Assembly: GCA_026261815.1 (NCBI GenBank)
Contig: JAMPIT010000230.1
Span: 40,756,501 to 40,820,500, forward strand
Origin: Monarcha castaneiventris obscurior
Lineage: Eukaryota > Chordata > Aves > Passeriformes > Monarchidae
DNA: 64,000 bases
Reading direction: 5' to 3'
The notes below the pieces were generated by a model. That model saw only the letters and a program-made list of their open reading frames with translations. It ran no database searches and was not told the DNA's origin. This document shows, one piece after another, positions 24,856 to 37,363 of the stretch; the stretch's first letter is position 1, and every line of letters begins with the position of its first letter. The translations under genes were made by a program, and so were the position numbers.

Positions 24856-27800
24856 ACATTGTTACCGTTAATGTTCTTTTTTAGTGTTTATGCTCCCTTC
24901 TTCATATGCATCCCACTCCTGCTGATTTCAGCTGTGTATCAGGCTCTGATTATATACCTGATGTTTTCCTTCCACCTCTTCCTTATTTTGCATTTTGAGC
25001 TCCTTCCTCTATCTGTGTAAAAGACTAAAGGTTAACAAAGTCATACAATTGGTAAAGGAATCCAAAATGAATTGTAGACCAAATGAATTTTAGTCATTGA
25101 GTCATTATCATAATCCTTACGCTTCCTGCTTTTTCATCACAAATCTTAAAGGACTTTGGGACTGTATTAAATAAATTAGAAGAAATTAATATTATGAATA
25201 TCAAAAAACCATTTCTATTTGACCTGAGTTACTTATAGTGAACTATACCAGTATTGATGGTCAATTAAGCAGTGCTACTGATCCATCTTTATGACATGTG
25301 TTAAGAGACTCAAAGCAAAAGGCAAGTAGAGTCATCTAAATCTATTTTAGCAGCAGCATAAGCTGAGGAAGCAAAGGGCATGCCCAGCTACAGATGATGT
25401 GGCACTATACTTCCAGCTCAAAGTAATAAGAGATTCTGGTAGGTTTCAGCTTGTTCTATCTTCAGCTTTTATTTAGAATGTGTGGTGTTACAAGCCAGAG
25501 ACTAAAATCCACTATAATGTTCTCTGAGGTAAGGAAACATACTTGTTTGTCAGGTTTCAGTCTCTTTCCTATTATTTCTTCTTGACTTACACTCCCCATC
25601 CTTCTCAATGTTGTGTAGGTGTACCTGATTCGGTATTTTTTGCACATAACTGAAGGCCATTTTAAAACAGAAGTGCTGAAGTCCAAGATACAGGAGGAGT
25701 GCTTGGATGTTGCAGTGACTATAAAGTCCAAAGGCAAATAATGAGTAACTGACACAGTGAGAATAATGTCAGAAGAAGATAATCTTCACTCCTTCATTTA
25801 CCTCTGCTGCAGTTCAAGGTGATTTATCACAAAACCCTCAAAAACAGCCTCTGTAAGCAGTCAATTCCTTTTTTATTAGTGACAAAGACTTCTTCAGGCT
25901 TTTTTCCATGCAGCTTGCAGGAAAAAATACCTGGGTAAGAATGGGTCAGGCTCCTTAAGTCAGTCAAGGACTCAGGAGATCATTAAAGGGAAACCTTTAA
26001 AACCTGAAAAACATGGTTTAGTAACTCAGATTGACTTCAGGGAAATGGTTGCTCTCTGATGAGTAGTATTTTCTTTCATTTGTTGCACAGGAAAAAAGAA
26101 CTCACAGTGCCTTTTACACTTACTTAGTTGCTTTCTGCTCTCAGCAGGCAATGACCTTCAAGGCACGTGAGGATCTGGAGGTTACTGGTTTACTGCTTAT
26201 ATGCTTTAAACCATACTTTGTTTTGTTTTGTGAGGTTTTTTTTACATGAGTCATACCACAATTAGACAATGTAGTATACATGTTAAACACAGCAGGGAAT
26301 TTTTGTCTTTGAGCTGTAGTAAAAGCACAGAAATACATCCCATGGATTTGACAGAAATTTTTACATCATCGTTTAACTTGCAAAATCCCATTGCTGGTGG
26401 TCATTAGTAGAAATCTAAAAGGAAGGAGGAAGATGTTGATATTGTGGATCTTCGGTAATTAAAGAGCAACAGAACTGCTGGAAGTAAATGTGAGGAAATA
26501 AATGTAAAGGCGTTAATAGATCTTCATAAAATGTCCCATTTAACCTACAGATTTGTACTAAAAGCTTTGCAAGCATGAGGCAACCTCACTGCCTTTTTTA
26601 TTGATTCTCTTTAAAATGCTACAAGATGAATTGCTTGATGAAGAGATACTGAAAACAAAGGAAGTGGGGTGAGTATTTTTTTAATGCTTTGAGGCCTTAA
26701 ACCTGGTATAAAGGTGCTTGAATTGTAAAGGGAAAAACACCACCTGAGTTTTCTGATAAGAAGTATAACTGTCAGTTTCTTCTCGACAGCTGGATTAAGA
26801 GGTAGACCAATTCTATTTTTCACAGCAAACAAAAAGGAAATCCTTTATTAGAGGTGATTGTTCTGCCAGATAATTTCTAGAAAGCATCAGAATCCCCTGT
26901 TTGTAAGATGAATTAGAGGTTTCCAGTGCCTGAAAATCCTGCCTGCAGGAAAGGACCTTCCTTCCTCCAGGACTTGGCTTTGTGACTGTTGCCTTGTGAT
27001 GACCAGCTCCGAGGTGCTCTCACAGCCAAACCACAAATCTGCAGCTGGCACAGCAGGAGCTCACCCCTGACTGCTGCTGGATCTCCAGCTCCACATATAA
27101 CCAGAGCAATGGAGCATCAAGCAGATACACAGGTGAAAAAAAGGGTAGGAGGCAGCAAAGTGGCCAAACGGACAATGCAAAGGCTGACCTTTCATCTTTG
27201 CTCTAAGTCAGATCAGACTGACCTGTAGGTGCAACCACTGTTGCCTGAGGGAATTTAGTGGGCAAGAGAATAAAGGCGCAAACAGGAGATTTGTTTGCAA
27301 ACAGGATCAATATGCACAGAGGCATATTCATCTTTCATATTTTGTTTGCAATATGTGTGCACAGCACAGCCTAACTTGAAAACTCTTCAGCCTGTCTGCA
27401 CTGAATAATCTTGTTTTTCAGGAGGGAGAAGTCCAGCAGAAAGTTTTCTGCATATGATTATTGGTAGTAAGTAGAAGTCTAATGAAAATACAGTCTCCAG
27501 ATGCTTATTTGGCTGATGAACATTCCTTTTCAGGAATATGACTGCCTTGATACTAACTATCCAGATGTGCTGGATAGATGCACATAAGAAGAGCTGGTTC
27601 ACAGCAAAGGCAGATGAATTTATGTACAGACTTGATCAGGCACAGAGGGTGGGGAAGGGATGGAAGAGGATGAAGAGGGTTGTAGGTTCCTCCCTTTTAC
27701 ACCTTCTCCTCATGTCCTTAGTCACCACATCCAGTCCTACTTATTTTTGTTACTTTTTTATGGTTGGGGGAATAAAGGGACAGTGAATGGTTTTCTGAAG

Positions 27801-30800
27801 GCCACTGAATTATCTAAAATGAGACTAAGAATGAAAACCTAACAGGAAACCTTGACGTCACGCAGGACCAGTGGTCCCAGCAAGAGAAGACTCTGCAAAT
27901 GCTTCTGATTCTATACAACTATGGGTCCAGTTTTCTTTTATCTAGAGTGGAATATGGCCATCATGGCTGGAAAGTTAGTTAGTATGTACAGATAATTTGC
28001 CATGTTAGCTCTGCAGACAGGTTTCAGTCCTCAGTTGTTCATGAATGATTAACTTCAGCCTCCTGACTTTCAGTATTCCCATATTATGCAGTTAGTCACT
28101 TCCCCATCAGGTCAGAAAGCAGAAACCAGGTCATGGGAAAACTTCCAGCAGAAAGATCAGTTGAGGAAAACAGACATTTAGTCAGCTGGTTTAAAAGTAC
28201 ACCTCTTGGGTGAATATTTTCCATTCCACTTGATGACACCTGGCCAGGGATTCCCAATGTTTTGCAATGTGCAAGAAGTACACACACCATGATCATCATC
28301 CTGTAGATGTTTTTGTTGTAATTTTTATCATTACACGGGTAGCTGTAATCAAAGTACAAAGGCAGTGGTGTGCAAACAATAAGACAAAATACCTCTGAAG
28401 AAAAATGGCAAATGAAAGAGATTACTGCTTTGTACTAATTAACTGTCCTAAGTATTGATCAATTTTAACATTTAGAAACTTCAGTCTGTCTTAGGGAGCC
28501 TGAGAATGTTGTATCTATGTACATGTATCTACACAGAGAAGTGAATTGTGACTATCATGAACTATCAGCCATCTCCCTCTACATCTATGAATGCACACAC
28601 AAACATATTTATATGCATATGGCCATGTATATATCCTGATGCACAGCATCTTACCAAACCTTCAAGAATACGTTTTCTCTCTTGATAAACAAAAGAGCCA
28701 GCTGCTCCAGTAAGTTCTTAGAAGCACGTAAATACACAGCTGAATGCACCTTGAGCAGAAAAAAGCCTGAATGTTTTGATCAGTTACTGCACCAGGCACT
28801 GTACAAAACAGCTTCAAGGAAATCCCAACCTCTCAAGCCTCCCAGCTGAATTGTTCAGCAGGAATATAAGTGGAAGATGGTTCAGAGAAGTAACCTGAGC
28901 TTGTGTAGCAAAGTGCAACAGGAAGCCAATCAAGGGGAGCACTCCTTTTGATCCTCACCTGACACTGTGCCAGACAGTCAGCTGTGGCTTGTGGGTACTG
29001 GGGCAAGCAAGGCATAAAGGAGGATGCAGTGTTGTGAAATGGATTTTAATACAGAAAACCATTATTTAATGAAATACGACTCTGTGACTGTGCATGGAAG
29101 TGTGTGTGTGATGGACTGTCAATGAGGTGATTCTGTGCCAGAGCTTTATGCCCTAGAGGTGACTAAGTGCTACAAAGAAGCTGGGAATCTGTGAATTGCT
29201 CTCCTCTCGCCATTGCCATCTGCTGACCCGTCAGGGACTGCCTTATTGTACCATGGCATGTGGATATTCCCTTGGGCTGTTATTTCCTCTCAGCATCTCT
29301 AATATGAGTTCTATTTCAGGTGTTTTCATATGGCAGTCTCCTGGCAGAGGCTGCTCTATTGATCTGCATCTATAAAGGGTCAGCAGTGTGACAGTAGGCT
29401 TAAATAATGCATTGGAGCCTGCTCCCTCTGCTCTCTGAGTTCTGGGGAAATGCTCCTTAGAACTGCCATGGAATCTTCCTAGCTTGAACTGTCGCAATTG
29501 TCTTGTCTTGTCCTCTTTCTTCCCCAACTCCTCAGGGACAGAAAGCAAAGCAAACTCAAGGTGCCCAGAGTCTGGAGAACAGATGCTGTTATTCAATGTC
29601 CAGAGGCAATCCTTTAAATCAAGAGAGGATGCTTCTCTTGTTTTGTAAGACAATTTCTGAGTGCGAGCATTAATTTACTGATGCCTTTAGGCATCTGGCA
29701 ATCAGTGGCATACTTTTGCCATCCTGTCTCTGCCAGTGAGTTGTGGTTTTTTCCCCACTTCAAAATGAAGCCTGCTTGTTTTGAATGCTCTTTTGGCAGG
29801 AGCTTGGCTCCTGATGCTGACAGAGAATGCTCCTGACTCCCTAGAGGCCTGATGTTGCCAGTTGCTCATGCGTGTCCTTCTACAAACTGTCTTGGCAGCT
29901 GGGGACTGTGTTTCTGGGAGAGGGTGGTAATCCAGCAATCATAAGCAAGGGTGCTGGAATGATTCTTCCGTCGCCTGAGGACAACAGGTAGCACAGTGGG
30001 AGTGGAGGCAGCCAGAGCAGCCCCAGGCCTGAGCATCTCCCTGGTGCTGCTGGAGGAGCCCCTGGGGTTCGCTGCATCCCAGGCAGGGCAGGAGACTCAG
30101 GGATCCTCTGCACTCACATTCGTGTTGTGCTTGCTGTTTTGAACTAATACTGCAGAGAGGAGATTCATGGAGAGCAAACCCTTGTAAAGACAATGAGTCT
30201 CCAGACTACGTAGTGACTACTTAATGAGTGTCTAAGCACTGCACCATTATTGAATTTTAATTGTCTTCTTTCTGGCTTTGTGCTATAAAATCAAAAAGGA
30301 GATAACACTACACGTAATGAGGGTAGATGATTAAAAAGTAATACCCAAGAAACACCCAGGCATTTGTGGAAAAGACCACAATAATACTGTGATGAGAGAA
30401 ACCAGCACTGCTGTGTGCCTGCCACCTCTTCAGATAAAAAAGTTTGCTTTTACAATTGTTAAAAATTGAAGTTGTTTTCAGCATGATCTGGCAGAAAAAA
30501 TAGATTATTTGGTATCAATGATGTAATTAAACTTATTGATTTTATTAAATCAATAAATATTGGTTAATTACTGCTGTATGGAAAAAACAATCCACATCAC
30601 TGAGTCAGTGCAGGTGGGCTTTTCAGAGGTTGCTCTTTAGCACTGTGCCCTTTCTGATGTCTGCTCAGATTATTTTTGACTGCATTGAGTGAACGTGCAT
30701 TACTTTGAGCCGTAGAAAGCAGAAAGGCCCAATTGAAAGTAGACCAAATGAGCCCTAAATTCATCAAGCATTTAAACATGTGCTTAGTTCAGAATGCCAG

Positions 30801-31367
30801 CCTCACTGCTGCACAATTGCCAGGGAAACAGGGAGCACTGGGCTGTTGTACAGAGCAAAACACAGCACAGGACTCTGCTCATAAAAGAGGTACATCTTCA
30901 GAGCTGGAAGCCCCACCTTTGAAGCAACAGGCATTCAGAAGTCTGAGAGGACCTCCAACTACTGAGACAGTGCCTCAGCCTGGTGGTCCAATCAGCTGAA
31001 ATAAATTAATATAGATTTATATAATCAAAAGATAAATTTAATTAAAATGTACACAGATTAAAAAGAGCTGAAGGGCAGAAAACATGATTTTGGGGAGAAA
31101 CTTGCATAATTTCACTCTTTTCAGCTCTGAAGGGTGTGCATTTGTGGGGCATTTTAACCTGAACCAACATTTCTGGCCAGATGTTTATGTCTCTAATTCT
31201 ACCCTTTTGTTTCTCTCTTTCTCTTTCCTTGTCATTCATTTTATCACCAGGCACTAATCTGACAGGTCTCTCTTGTGCAGCTTCTCTTTTGGCTTCTGCT
31301 TTGCTGGAGTTGATGGCAACTCTTAGTGAAACGTTTTGTACTCCAATGTTTTCATAACAAAAACTTA
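24856..31367. other. Intergenic sequence, no gene supported
   Basis: AT-rich with GC-richer patches at 26,940-27,230 and 29,200-30,200. A 136-codon minus-strand frame at 29,243-29,653 has no recognisable domain or clear splice context. Alternating purine-pyrimidine runs occur near 28,580-28,640. No repeat family is identified. Confidence 0.55.
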
Positions 31368-31440
31368 CTTTCTTTCTTTCTTTCTTTCTGTCTTTCTGTC
31401 TTTCTTTCTTTCTGTCTTTCTTTCTGTCTTTCTGTCTTTC
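31368..31440. repeat. TTTC/TGTC tetranucleotide array
   Basis: 73 bp of CTTT units with recurrent CTGT variants on the + strand. The minus strand reads as near-pure purine (GAAA with GACA interruptions). Because the unit is 4 bp, every frame stays open across it, which explains the Lys/Arg/Glu-rich minus-strand frames at 31,042-31,549. Confidence 0.93.
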
Positions 31441-34400
31441 TAGTATGTACTGGGTGTCTACATCCCCGCAACATCTTAGAAACTTTTCTCTCAAAATTCC
31501 TGACAGGCATAAAGCTTATAGGTAAAATTATTCTGACACTTTGGATCAATTGTTACACTTCCTATTTATTTATTAGCAGACTCCTCTTAATAGACACCAG
31601 AACTATATTTCTGTCACGTCCTCTCTTTTTGCTTTCCCTCCCTTATGCTTTCCAGTGCTCCCTACATTTTAAATTAGTTTTGAGCTTTTGAAATAATTGC
31701 AAACAAGATTCTTCCTAGGAATGAAAGACAAGGATCAAGCAATACTTCACAGCAAGACAAAACCAACCTTCTGGCTAAAGAGACTCTGCAAAGCAAAACA
31801 TCGGAGAGACAAGTCAGAAAAGCCAAGTTTTTTCAGCTGCCAAATGAAGGGACAGGTTTTCAGAATTCTTGCTACAAAATTAAATATCTCTAAGGCCAAG
31901 AAGAATGGGAAGCGTCATTTAGGCAGTATTCTTACAAAAAAAGTCTACAGTATTTTAGTATTATCACAGTATATTAGTATTACCTGAATCTAATTCTTTG
32001 CCATCAAAACACTTTTTTTTATTACTGAATTATATTCAGAAGAAACAGGAGAAAGGTCAACCCGTTATTGTTATCTGAAAAAATTACAATTTTTTCATCT
32101 TACTAAACTAAGTTTTGCAGCAAAAAATGTAAGAGACTAAAAGCCTGGACAGATGACTTTGAAGAAAAACACTTTTCTTCAAGATTTATGTATTTTTCTA
32201 GAAAAGTAAAAAGAATTTGAAAAAGTCTAAAGTGTGAGCTGCATCAGCTGATTGTGTGAAAATGAGCTTCAATCAGACAGGCTTTGATTTCTCAGAGAAG
32301 AAAGCACACTTTCAATATACTCATTTGCAATCAAAAAGCCTAGACAGATTTGACTTTTTCTTTTGCAGCAACAGATTCAGGGATTTGCAGAACCTGAGGA
32401 TGTGTTGATTTAATGACAATTCCCATGAATTATAATGAGTGGCATTCTGATGCCTATGAACATTTCCATTTCCCCACGGTAGAGCACCAACTCATTTAAA
32501 GCTGCCCAAGAGCAGGAAGATATTATTCCTTGTGCAGTCACGAGCTAGAAGAGCCACAAACCTCCTTGTGTGGACCACACCTCAGGTCCTTGGTGATGGA
32601 ATCTGGTCAGGATGAGTAGCAACAGGATCTTGGGCCAAAAGCAGTGTCTCAGTCCCATCTCCACCTGTAAGAACTGCAGGTGCTGTGGTTGGGCCTCACA
32701 TGGGCAATGCTACACTGGCAGTGCCCCTAATGCAGAACATGATCCTGCTTCTGCCAGGATGTCTCACTGCAGAGTCAGTGAAAGGAGACGATCAAGGGAA
32801 ATATGTCCCCAAGGGTGCAGGTGGTGTGATTTTGTTGGATCACAGAGCAAGGACAGTCAAGCACACGGTTTTAGATGGTGAGGATGGGGTAGACAGGGCC
32901 TGACAGCCCTGAGCTGGTCAGTGCAGCCCAGCACCCTGGTCCAGGGCCATCCCAGCAGCTGTCAGGCTTTTTCCAAAGGGTAAAACCTCAAAGCTGGTGC
33001 TATTGTGTAAAAGGAGCCTGCATTCCCACTGCTAACATCTGTCCATAACTCCAACAAGGCAACAGAGACTCATACAAACAAAGACAGAGCTAGTACTGAG
33101 ATGTGAAGTGTTATTGTTGCTCAGTGCTAATGGTTTCTGCCTTATTGTATTCATTTATCCCTATTTCTTGTCCCTTTGTCATGTCCTTCTCTCAGATACG
33201 AGTTACTGTCACCAAAGACAGGAAGCAATTTACAGGTGCTGCTACCTAAGCACGAGTTGCTAATTATAGACTAGGAGCAGGCAGAAGGAGCCAGGTATGT
33301 TCTGAATCTGTCTTGATTAATGAGTGAGCAGCTAGGCTCAGGGTCTCCAATTATGTTCTGTGTGTCAGCAGACTTGCTTCTCTCCTGGCTCATCGTTCAG
33401 GAGCCAGCACAGCAGTCCTGCTGGGTAGATGTGTGTGCTCCCAGTGGGAACTGGCCTTGCACTCATTAGCCTGAGGGTATAGAGACCTGAAAACAGCACA
33501 CCGTGTGCCACTGTCCACCCAGTGTGGCCTTTAAACACCCATTTAAACCCACTGTCCTCAGCATTCATTGTAAAAACAAGACAAAACTCATTTGGTGGTG
33601 AGTTTTATTCTCAGGAAGAACTCTCACTCTTGGATTTGTGGCTTTGTACTGGCTGTCCAGATAGACTTCTGACCATTCCACAGCTCTGTCTGTGGTGGAT
33701 TGGGTGGGAAAGAATGCTTCATTTCACTTGGACCACACAGCCCTCCCTGGGCTCAGTAGATGGTTATGTTTCCAAGAATGTTGTGGGTGAAGATGTATTA
33801 GGAAACTGTTTCTTGGAATGGGATGCATAAAGAGAAAGGCAGAAACTCCAGATGAGCACAGGATAAAGAGGGGAAGGGGCAAAATGCCTTGAAGAGAATT
33901 GTAGACCTCAAACCCAGCCTGGGTTGAGGATACCTCCCTTAAGCAGGTACGAAGCCCTGAAAAAGAGACAGATTTCTGAAAAAAGAAGGGAGTGCTGCTA
34001 TCCCTGTGGGTGTATGTCAGTGGTTTAAGTTCTCTTTCAAACTAAACAGCAATTCAAGTCTTTTGAGTACCAATAACACTATAAACATGCCAGCCTCTGT
34101 AAATTCAGAGAGGGCTGACGTGGCTGACCTCATGTTTCTGACAGCTGTTAGCACTAGGGCCATGCCTTAAGTCATTTAATTTCAGCCAGAGCAGGGCACA
34201 GGAAAGCACTGGGGAGAAAGTGATTTTCCTCATCCTACCCAGCAAATCAAATGTGAATAAGAGATTTCACAGTGTCGGCCCTTCTTTAATATCTGAGTAT
34301 TGCTAAATGTGTCTGAGTTTACCCTGCGTCTGACAAGTATAATATCAGCCATCAAACATAATGGAGCAGAATGCCTGAATTCCCTTCCCAGGATAATAAG

Positions 34401-37214
34401 ATATACTGAAGTAGGGATGATTCTTTTCATGTTAATAAGCCAAGTGCCTCTCATTGTATTGGCGCCATGAGGAATTTGAACTGAATTCAGAACAAAGCCC
34501 CTGATCTGGCAGCAGGCTGGCTATAAGGCTGTTTAAATGACTCATTTGTTTTAAGCTTTGCCAGTGTGAGGGTGAAGCTTGAGTTCTTCAGCAAATGGTT
34601 GTCAGTGAAATATCAGCTCCTTCATTAAGTGAAATTAGGAAAAAGGCACCATGGATAAACAGTGTGCTCTGAGATGTTATTCTCATTAAATAAGCTTTGC
34701 TTTACCCAGAGGCTGGATTACCAGCAGTGTACCTGTTTGGCTGCAGAGCTATCTCTGAAGGGTGTAGAGTTGAAAAATCAATTTATGACAGGTAGTTTAA
34801 TGTCCATAACGAACAAGAAGTGATGTGGCAAGAGGGCAAACCAGCAGGACACTTCAGCACAGGTAAGCCCACGTGCACCGCTCATCTCCCAGAGAAGCAC
34901 TGTACTGTTATTGCATGAGAGCAATTACTGCACAAGGTTGAAGAGGTGGGGGAGTCAGAAAAGTGATGTTGGCAATTGAGAAAGTCAAAGGTGCTGGCTG
35001 TATAATCAGAGAAATGTGGCTGCTCTCATCAGTAAGGAGAGAAGGCAAGAACATGAGGTGGTAATGAAGGAATTCTAGATAAAGCACATAACAAAACCTA
35101 CAGCTGACAAGGTCTCCAGACATGTTCAGATTGGCGTGTTTAACCATAGGGACAAGAGAAGACATTGATTCTAAGCCTCTGCTGGTCTGAAAATCAAAAC
35201 TTGGCAAATGGGCTCTTAGCCCTCCACTGGTATGAGTATGAATAGTGGCAGCTACAAAGTTCCAGTCACTTGACTCAGTGCAGAGCTCAGTAGGTGAAAT
35301 AAAAGGATCTGTACAGGGTAACCTGTATATCACAGTAGTAGCCTGCAGTATCCTTTCTGGCTTCCCAGGCAGCTCTGCAGGTATGTTTTTTATGCAGCAA
35401 CACAAGCAAGAAGCAGTTATTCTCATCAGCAGGGTCTTTTCTGTGTTTGAAAATGCTTGGGTGAATGTTAGTTGATTGAAGAGGTGCACTTCTATGAAGT
35501 ATCCCACTGAGAGTGTCAGCCAAGTGACTGCCCATCTTTTCCAAGCAAAAAGATGCAGACTATCTTTCTGAATTCTGCTACAGTGTCCTTTAGGTAATCA
35601 GGGAAAAATATGTTCAGAGGTGTTGCCAAATTTGATTGCAAAAGTAGAAATCAAAGTCTTCTCTAGTTTCAGAGTATTTGCTTCTGAAAAATTGATTGCA
35701 TTTCAATGACAATGCACCAAAATATGAAGCGCTGAAGTTATTCAGTTAGAAACAACTTGCTGCTGCTCCTGTCTGTTTAGTCCTCTCCCACTCAGCTCAT
35801 GTCACTCAGAGAAGGACTTCATTGAAAGGAGATGCTTGCTAGGCTTTCCAGATTGTTGTTTAATTGGCTCCATTCCCCAGAGACTAAGACTCAGAAGTTT
35901 TTGAAGTTGAAATGACAGTGGTGCAAGAAAGTGTTTCCTCCTTCTCCTTCACTCTAGCATCCCTGCATGCAGGTCCCCTCCCTTGAGAGGCCCACATGCT
36001 GAGGAGCATTCAAGCCTCAACTCATGTCAGGAAGGGAGGGCATGCAGAGGTGACAACACGCGACAATGTGATTCCACAGAGATGCAGATACCCTGGAGAA
36101 GAGCAATTCCCAGCTGGGGCAGGAAGATGTGTCAGTGCTTGTGCAGAACTGAGGAGAGAGGCAGGGGGGTCTCAGCTGGATGAATGCAGAAACACTTCTC
36201 AGTAGCTGCCCCCTGACAAGCTGTCAGACAGAGTTCCCTTGCTAACTACAGCATCTCTAGTGTCTCCGCACTGGGCACGACTCAGACTTTGAAAAGAATT
36301 TCAAAGCCACAAACCTGATTCAGACATGCTCTTCCTATTACTTTCTTATTACTTCTTTTAATTACCTGCTTAAAATAACTTATATTGACTGATTAAATTG
36401 AGCCAATTCAGATTAACACCGTGTTTCTTCTGATGTCTTAGTTCCAGTAATTCAGACCAGCTACTATCTACAACTGTCCCTGGCTCCTTACAGAAGCAAT
36501 GGAGGAAGGATGGACCATCTGCTGTGGATGTGGAACAGTTACAATAGCTTGGCAGAATACACCCACTGCTCATAGGCACACTGAAAAGCTCCAAGTCCAT
36601 CCACAGTTCATGGCTATTCCTTGAGACAAGGTCTTGACCAGACTCTGGGAGCTGAAGTTGTCACTAACCCCCAGCACAGTCTGAGCATCTTCTGAAGCCA
36701 CAGATGAAGACTACCAGATCAAAGAGGTAGGACACAGGGATATGTGGGAACTGAACAGTGCCTGGAAATTATAACTAAAGGACTGCAAATGTTTGCTGTC
36801 TATACTCTCTATGTACATCAGGCTACTGGAGGCAGCCTGGACCAGGCTACTTGTCTGTTACCTGCCCTTTTTTGAACCATGGGCATTCCAGCCCCTTTGC
36901 AGCTCCAGCATTCTTGTCCACAGAAAGGCAATAGGCATTCTTTCCTGACAGCCCAAGCAAAGAGGCTCTTTGTAGAGTAAATCCTACAAATACCTGTCCC
37001 AACACTGATACCTGGATTTGAGGCAGCAGATTTACAACTTCCTCTGAGAAAAGCAAAATGATTCAAGAAAGCAACTGCCCGACCCATCAAATTAGCTACT
37101 GTCCCCTCCTGTTCCAGACTGCAGAACTGGGAAGTGCTAATTCTTGCTTCTTGTTCTTTTGCCTCATTTTCATGAGAAGGATAAGCCACAGTTGGAAAGA
37201 AACATAGTTACAGC
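31441..37214. other. Intergenic sequence, no gene supported
   Basis: Contains unique sequence of mixed composition. A 199-codon minus-strand frame (34,908-35,507) and a 102-codon + frame (33,522-33,830) show no family features. The 34,225-34,820 stretch is free of visible repeats and is noted as a possible conserved noncoding element. Confidence 0.5.
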
Positions 37215-37363
37215 TAGGATAGGGTAGGATAGGATAGGATAGGATAGGATGGGATAGGATAGGATAGGATAGGAAGGATAGGATAGGATAGGATAGGATA
37301 GGATAGGATAGGATAGGATAGGATAGGATAGGATAGGATAGGATAGGATAGGATAGGATAGGA
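37215..37363. repeat. AGGAT pentanucleotide tandem array
   Basis: 149 bp, about 30 units of TAGGA/AGGAT with three irregularities near the left half: GGGTA at about 37,222, TGGGA at about 37,250 and a shortened unit AGGAAGGA near 37,272. The right 90 bp is essentially perfect. All six frames are affected, and the minus-strand Ser-Tyr-Pro-Ile-Leu periodic frames here are artefacts of the repeat. Confidence 0.97.

Noticed and set aside
31042..31691. Lys/Arg/Glu-rich minus frames and a Phe/Leu/Ser-rich + frame (up to 150 codons)
   Set aside because: They run through the TTTC/TGTC array, which gives the charged or hydrophobic periodicity. The flanking parts show no family features.
32612..32903. 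Cys-rich + frame that looked like a zinc-finger or processed pseudogene fragment
   Set aside because: Cysteine spacing fits no zinc-finger pattern I know, the frames are not continuous, and there is no poly(A) tail or flanking duplication.
34908..35507. 199-codon minus-strand open frame
   Set aside because: No recognisable motif, signal peptide or splice context, and length within chance expectation.
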